Assembly: GCF_021026345.1 (NCBI RefSeq)
Contig: NZ_JAJNCZ010000002.1
Span: forward strand, 310,001 to 374,000
Source of the DNA: Rhizobium sp. GN54
GTDB taxonomy: Bacteria; Pseudomonadota; Alphaproteobacteria; Rhizobiales; Rhizobiaceae
Length of the DNA: 64,000 bases
Direction: 5' to 3'
Shown: positions 58,362-64,000 of the stretch, in pieces
Layout: each line of letters starts with the position of its first letter
How positions within the stretch are numbered: position 1 is the stretch's first letter
The notes under the pieces: model-generated
Seen by the model: only the letters and a program-made list of their open reading frames with translations
Database searches by the model: none
What the model was told of the DNA's origin: nothing
Position numbers and translations under genes: made by a program

Positions 58362-59282
58362 ATGAACGTGATGCCGAGGCAGCCGCTGCCCTTGCTGGAA
58401 CTCGACATTCTCAGGACCTTCGTCGCCATCGCCGAGACCGGGAACTTCACCACGGCGGCGGAGACGGTGCACCGGACGCCCTCGGCGGTCTCGATGCAGA
58501 TCAAGAAGCTGGAGGAGATGCTGGGCTGCACGCTGTTCCGGCGCGACGCCCGTTCGGTCACGCTCACCCACCATGGCGAAGTGCTGCTCTCCTATGCCCG
58601 CCGGCTGCTCACGCTCAGCAACGAGGCGGTCTCGCGCTTCATGATGCCGGAGATGAACGGGGTCGTGCGGCTCGGCGCGCCGGACGACGTCGGCGAACTG
58701 ATCCTGCCGGAGGTGCTGCGCCGGTTTGCCGAGACCTATCCCTCGATCGCCGTCAACGTGTCGATCGAATCGAGCTCCAGCCTGCGCCGTGCCGTCGCCG
58801 AGCGGCGGCTGGATCTCGCGATCTTCAATTCGCCGGACAACACCACGCCGGTTCCGGGCGAGATCCTGATGAAGGAGCAACTCGTCTGGGCGGCGAAGAA
58901 CTGCGGCACCGCGCACACGAAGCATCCGCTGCCGGTGTCGGTCTGGGAGGAGGGGTGCATCTGGCGGGCCCGGGCGCTCGAGGAACTGGCAAGGTCGGGC
59001 CGCGAGTTCCGCGTCGCCTATTTCTGCGCCCATCACATGGGCCAGCGGGCGGCGATCCGCGCCGATCTCGCAGTCGCGCCGCTCGCCCGTTTCCTCGTGC
59101 AGGACGACATGGTGGCGCTCGGCGAGAAGGACGGGCTGCCCGACCTCGGCCACTACACGATCGGCCTCGTCATCGGCGAGGATGCCGACGCGCCGGTGAA
59201 GGCGGTCGCAGACTATGTCCGCGCGGCCTTTGCCCGCTTCGAACGCAGCCCCAAGGAGGCGCTCCTGCCCGTCGCCTGCTGA
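58362..59282 (+). CDS. LysR-family regulator, possibly VtlR/LsrB-like
   Basis: A 306-aa regulator with an HTH at about residues 14-70 (ILRTFVAIAETGNFTTAAET ... SAVSMQIKKLEEMLGC) and a substrate-binding domain from about 95 (GVVRLGAPDDVGELILPEV). The LELDILRTFVAIAE start and the DDVGE..LP segment recall the VtlR/LsrB group. In Brucella and Agrobacterium VtlR activates small DUF1127 genes and an AbcR sRNA. Its position beside two DUF1127-like genes supports this. ATG 58362 has AGGAGG. Confidence 0.88.
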   Translation: MNVMPRQPLPLLELDILRTFVAIAETGNFTTAAETVHRTPSAVSMQIKKLEEMLGCTLFRRDARSVTLTHHGEVLLSYARRLLTLSNEAVSRFMMPEMNGVVRLGAPDDVGELILPEVLRRFAETYPSIAVNVSIESSSSLRRAVAERRLDLAIFNSPDNTTPVPGEILMKEQLVWAAKNCGTAHTKHPLPVSVWEEGCIWRARALEELARSGREFRVAYFCAHHMGQRAAIRADLAVAPLARFLVQDDMVALGEKDGLPDLGHYTIGLVIGEDADAPVKAVADYVRAAFARFERSPKEALLPVAC

Positions 59283-59291
59283 CGGACCGGA

Positions 59292-62036
<2,745 letters not shown>

Positions 62037-62128
62037 CCCGGTCCTCCGTGCAAGCTTTCGGGCGGCGGCGTCCGGCAGGAGACGCGGCGCGATTTCCCGA
62101 GGCCTATCACGAGTATAGCGATCCCGAC

Positions 62129-62142
62129 TTGATGCACGTCAA
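62129..62142 (-). promoter_or_regulatory. FNR/FixK-type anaerobox upstream of the P-type ATPase
   Basis: TTGAT-GCAC-GTCAA (62129-62142) differs from the TTGAT-N4-ATCAA consensus at one base and extends to CTTGA-N6-TCAAG. It is centred about 99 nt before ATG 62036. Low-oxygen control of P2-type ATPases by FNR-class regulators would be consistent with this. A TATACT-like -10 lies 11 nt downstream, closer than the usual spacing. Confidence 0.6.
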
Positions 62143-62218
62143 GCTTGGGCCGATCAGCAATGCGTCATCGGCCATACAGGTCAGAGCGGATTGCGGGCCG
62201 GAAACCGTCCCCGGTGGC

Positions 62219-64000
62219 CTATTCCCGGCTGCGGCGCCTGCGGCGGCCGCCGCCTTCGCCGTCGTCGGACGGAGCCTTGCGCTCGGGCAGGGTGACGACG
62301 GTTGAAAGGTTCGGGAAGGCATCGACCTTGTTCGGCATCGCCATGGCATTGACGAAGAGCTGCTGGAAATTGCCTTCCAGCGCCGTCTCGATCTTCTCGA
62401 TCCGGCTGACGAGATGCTCGATCTCGCGGCGGTGGCCGCGGTTGAGCAATGCCATCAGCGCGCCGGTGCCGGCGGCGTTGCCAACCGCCTTGACGTCGGA
62501 AAGGTCGCAGTCGGGGATCAGGCCCAGCACCATGGCGTATTTCGGATCGATGAACGTGCCGAAGGCCCCGGCAAAGCAGATCGTGTCGACATGGTCGATA
62601 CCCTGCTTCTCCATCAGGAGCTTGATGCCCGCATAGAGCGCCGCCTTGGCGAGCTGGATCGCGCGAATGTCGTTCTGCGTCACCGTGATGCGCGGCTCGC
62701 CGTCATGCAACAGGTAGGAGAAGGTGCGGCCGTTCTGGATGATGCGCGGGCTTTTCGCCGCCATCGCGCCATCGACGACGCCGTCCTCGGAAATGATGCC
62801 CGACAGGTACATCTCGGCCACGACCTCGATGATCGCCGAGCCGCAGATGCCGGTGACGCCGACGGACGCCGCGGCCTCGGCAAAGCCATCCTCGTCGGAC
62901 CACTTGTCGACGCCGATCACCCTGAAGCGCGGCTCGAGCGTCTCGGGGTCGATGCGCACGCGCTCGATCGCACCGGGGGCGGCGCGCTGGCCCGACGAGA
63001 TCTCGGCGCCTTCGAAGGCAGGCCCCGTGGGGGACGAAGCGGCGACGACGCGCTGCCGGTTGCCAAGCACGATCTCGGCATTGGTGCCGACGTCGACGAG
63101 CAGCATCATCTTGTCCTGGCGGTGCGGCCCCTCGGCCAGCGTCGCACCGGCAGCGTCCGCGCCGACATGGCCGGCGATGCAGGGCAGGAGATAGACGCGG
63201 GCGCCGTGATTGATGGCAAGGTCGATCTCGCGCGACCAGGTGTGGACCGCGCCGGAAACCGCGAGCGCGAACGGCGCCTGGCCGAGTTCGGTCGGATCGA
63301 TGCCGAGGAACAGGTGGTGCATGATCGGATTGGCGACGAAGACGGCGTCGAGGATGTCGTTCGGATCGACGCCGCCCTCCGTGCAGACCTTGACCGTCAG
63401 CTCGTTGATCGCCTGGCGCACGGCTTTCGTCATGGCCTCGCGCCCGTCCGGGTTCATCATCACGTAGGATACGCGGCTCATCAGGTCTTCGCCGAAGCGG
63501 ATCTGCGGGTTCGACGTGCCCGACGAGGCGACGACACGGCCCGATAGCAGCGACACCAGATGCATGGCGATGGTGGTCGAGCCGATGTCGCAGGCTATCC
63601 CGTAACCCTCGTTGTGCAGACCGGGCCACAATGCGATCAGGTTCGGGCGTGATCCCTCGATGTCGCGGTGGATCGCGGCGGTCACGCCCCAGTTGCCCTT
63701 GCGCAGGATCTTCTGCACTTCCGGCAAGAGATGCTGGGCGACGAGGATGTTCTTGAAACCCCAATCCTTTTCCAGCATGGCATTCAGCCGGTCGAGATCG
63801 CCGAGCGGCTTGTGCATGTCGGGCTCGTCGACCTCTACATAGCAGAGCTGGATCGCCGGGTTGCGGTCGAAGGTCCGGTCGGTCGCGGCCTTGCGGATCA
63901 CCTGGGCATTGACGACGGTATCCTGCGGCACGTCGATGACGAGATCGCCGAGGATCTGGGCCGAGCAGGAGAGCCGGCGCCCCTCGGGAATGGTGCGAAC
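62219..64000 (-). CDS. Corrinoid-protein reductive activator (RACo/ASKHA, 2Fe-2S ferredoxin type), 5' end outside the window
   Basis: 593 codons are visible and the frame runs off the right edge. The first visible residues (RRLSCSAQILGDLVIDVPQ) are the end of a 2Fe-2S ferredoxin domain with its last Cys. A linker and an ASKHA ATPase-like domain follow (IACDIGSTTIAMHL, LLVDVGTNAEIVLGNR, GAEISSGQRAAPGAI, GICGSAIIEVVAEM). Such proteins reactivate cob(II)alamin in corrinoid methyltransferase systems. In rhizobia they often sit by MttB/MtgB-type methyltransferases. Those would lie to the right and are not visible. The C-terminus is Arg-rich. Confidence 0.85.
   Translation of the reverse strand, partial: VRTIPEGRRLSCSAQILGDLVIDVPQDTVVNAQVIRKAATDRTFDRNPAIQLCYVEVDEPDMHKPLGDLDRLNAMLEKDWGFKNILVAQHLLPEVQKILRKGNWGVTAAIHRDIEGSRPNLIALWPGLHNEGYGIACDIGSTTIAMHLVSLLSGRVVASSGTSNPQIRFGEDLMSRVSYVMMNPDGREAMTKAVRQAINELTVKVCTEGGVDPNDILDAVFVANPIMHHLFLGIDPTELGQAPFALAVSGAVHTWSREIDLAINHGARVYLLPCIAGHVGADAAGATLAEGPHRQDKMMLLVDVGTNAEIVLGNRQRVVAASSPTGPAFEGAEISSGQRAAPGAIERVRIDPETLEPRFRVIGVDKWSDEDGFAEAAASVGVTGICGSAIIEVVAEMYLSGIISEDGVVDGAMAAKSPRIIQNGRTFSYLLHDGEPRITVTQNDIRAIQLAKAALYAGIKLLMEKQGIDHVDTICFAGAFGTFIDPKYAMVLGLIPDCDLSDVKAVGNAAGTGALMALLNRGHRREIEHLVSRIEKIETALEGNFQQLFVNAMAMPNKVDAFPNLSTVVTLPERKAPSDDGEGGGRRRRRSRE

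Overview
The window looks like chromosomal DNA of a Hyphomicrobiales alphaproteobacterium, most likely Rhizobiaceae. The evidence is the high G+C content, a BA14K-family protein, two DUF1127-like small proteins beside a LysR regulator, single-domain FrcA-type sugar ATPase, an FNR/FixK-type box and many ABC/TRAP uptake systems. All assignments come from reading the sequence and translations; no database search was run. I saw no tRNA, rRNA, insertion sequence, prophage module or CRISPR array.

Left part (1-10 kb). The window opens in a sialic-acid locus. A GntR/FCD regulator and a family-5 solute-binding protein are translationally coupled on the minus strand, followed by a terminator and the first codons of a permease. 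Divergently run a NanE-NanK fusion and a NanM mutarotase. The divergent promoter carries three GGATAT repeats. A DUF2934 protein, GltS, an RTX calcium-binding protein and a BA14K protein follow.

Transport block (9-29 kb). An NAD-dependent epimerase and a CUT2 sugar transporter are arranged around a 550-nt divergent region that seems to hold a decayed epimerase fragment. Next come a TetR regulator divergent from a TRAP transporter plus a quinate/shikimate dehydrogenase-like gene, then DedA, ChaA, a small membrane protein plus soluble PQQ dehydrogenase, an L-2-hydroxyglutarate oxidase, a DUF454 protein, and an RND adaptor/pump pair.

Accessory block (29-34 kb). A secreted S8 protease faces an ECF sigma/anti-sigma pair, with a GGAAT-N16-CGTCT promoter in front of the protease. 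Downstream are a protein resembling a family shared with tailed phages and a secreted protein made almost wholly of Ser-Asn repeats. This is the least ordinary part of the window.

Metabolism and respiration (33-50 kb). The block holds a dadA-alr operon with a divergent Lrp regulator, an SbmA/YddA-like ABC exporter with degenerate ATPase motifs, a methionine ABC transporter (metQNI), and a cbb3 oxidase operon (ccoN-O-Q-P, a 62-aa membrane protein, DUF2189, ccoS). DUF1349, OsmC, MltF-like and DUF924 genes follow.

Signalling and right end (50-64 kb). Here lie an MscK-like channel, a dual-receiver protein next to a REC-REC-GGDEF cyclase, a GlxA-type regulator divergent from a GNAT, and two DUF1127-like genes whose 3' end forms a structured, U-terminated candidate small RNA. 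A LysR regulator, a P-type ATPase behind an FNR/FixK-type box, and a truncated corrinoid-enzyme activator (RACo-like) end the window.
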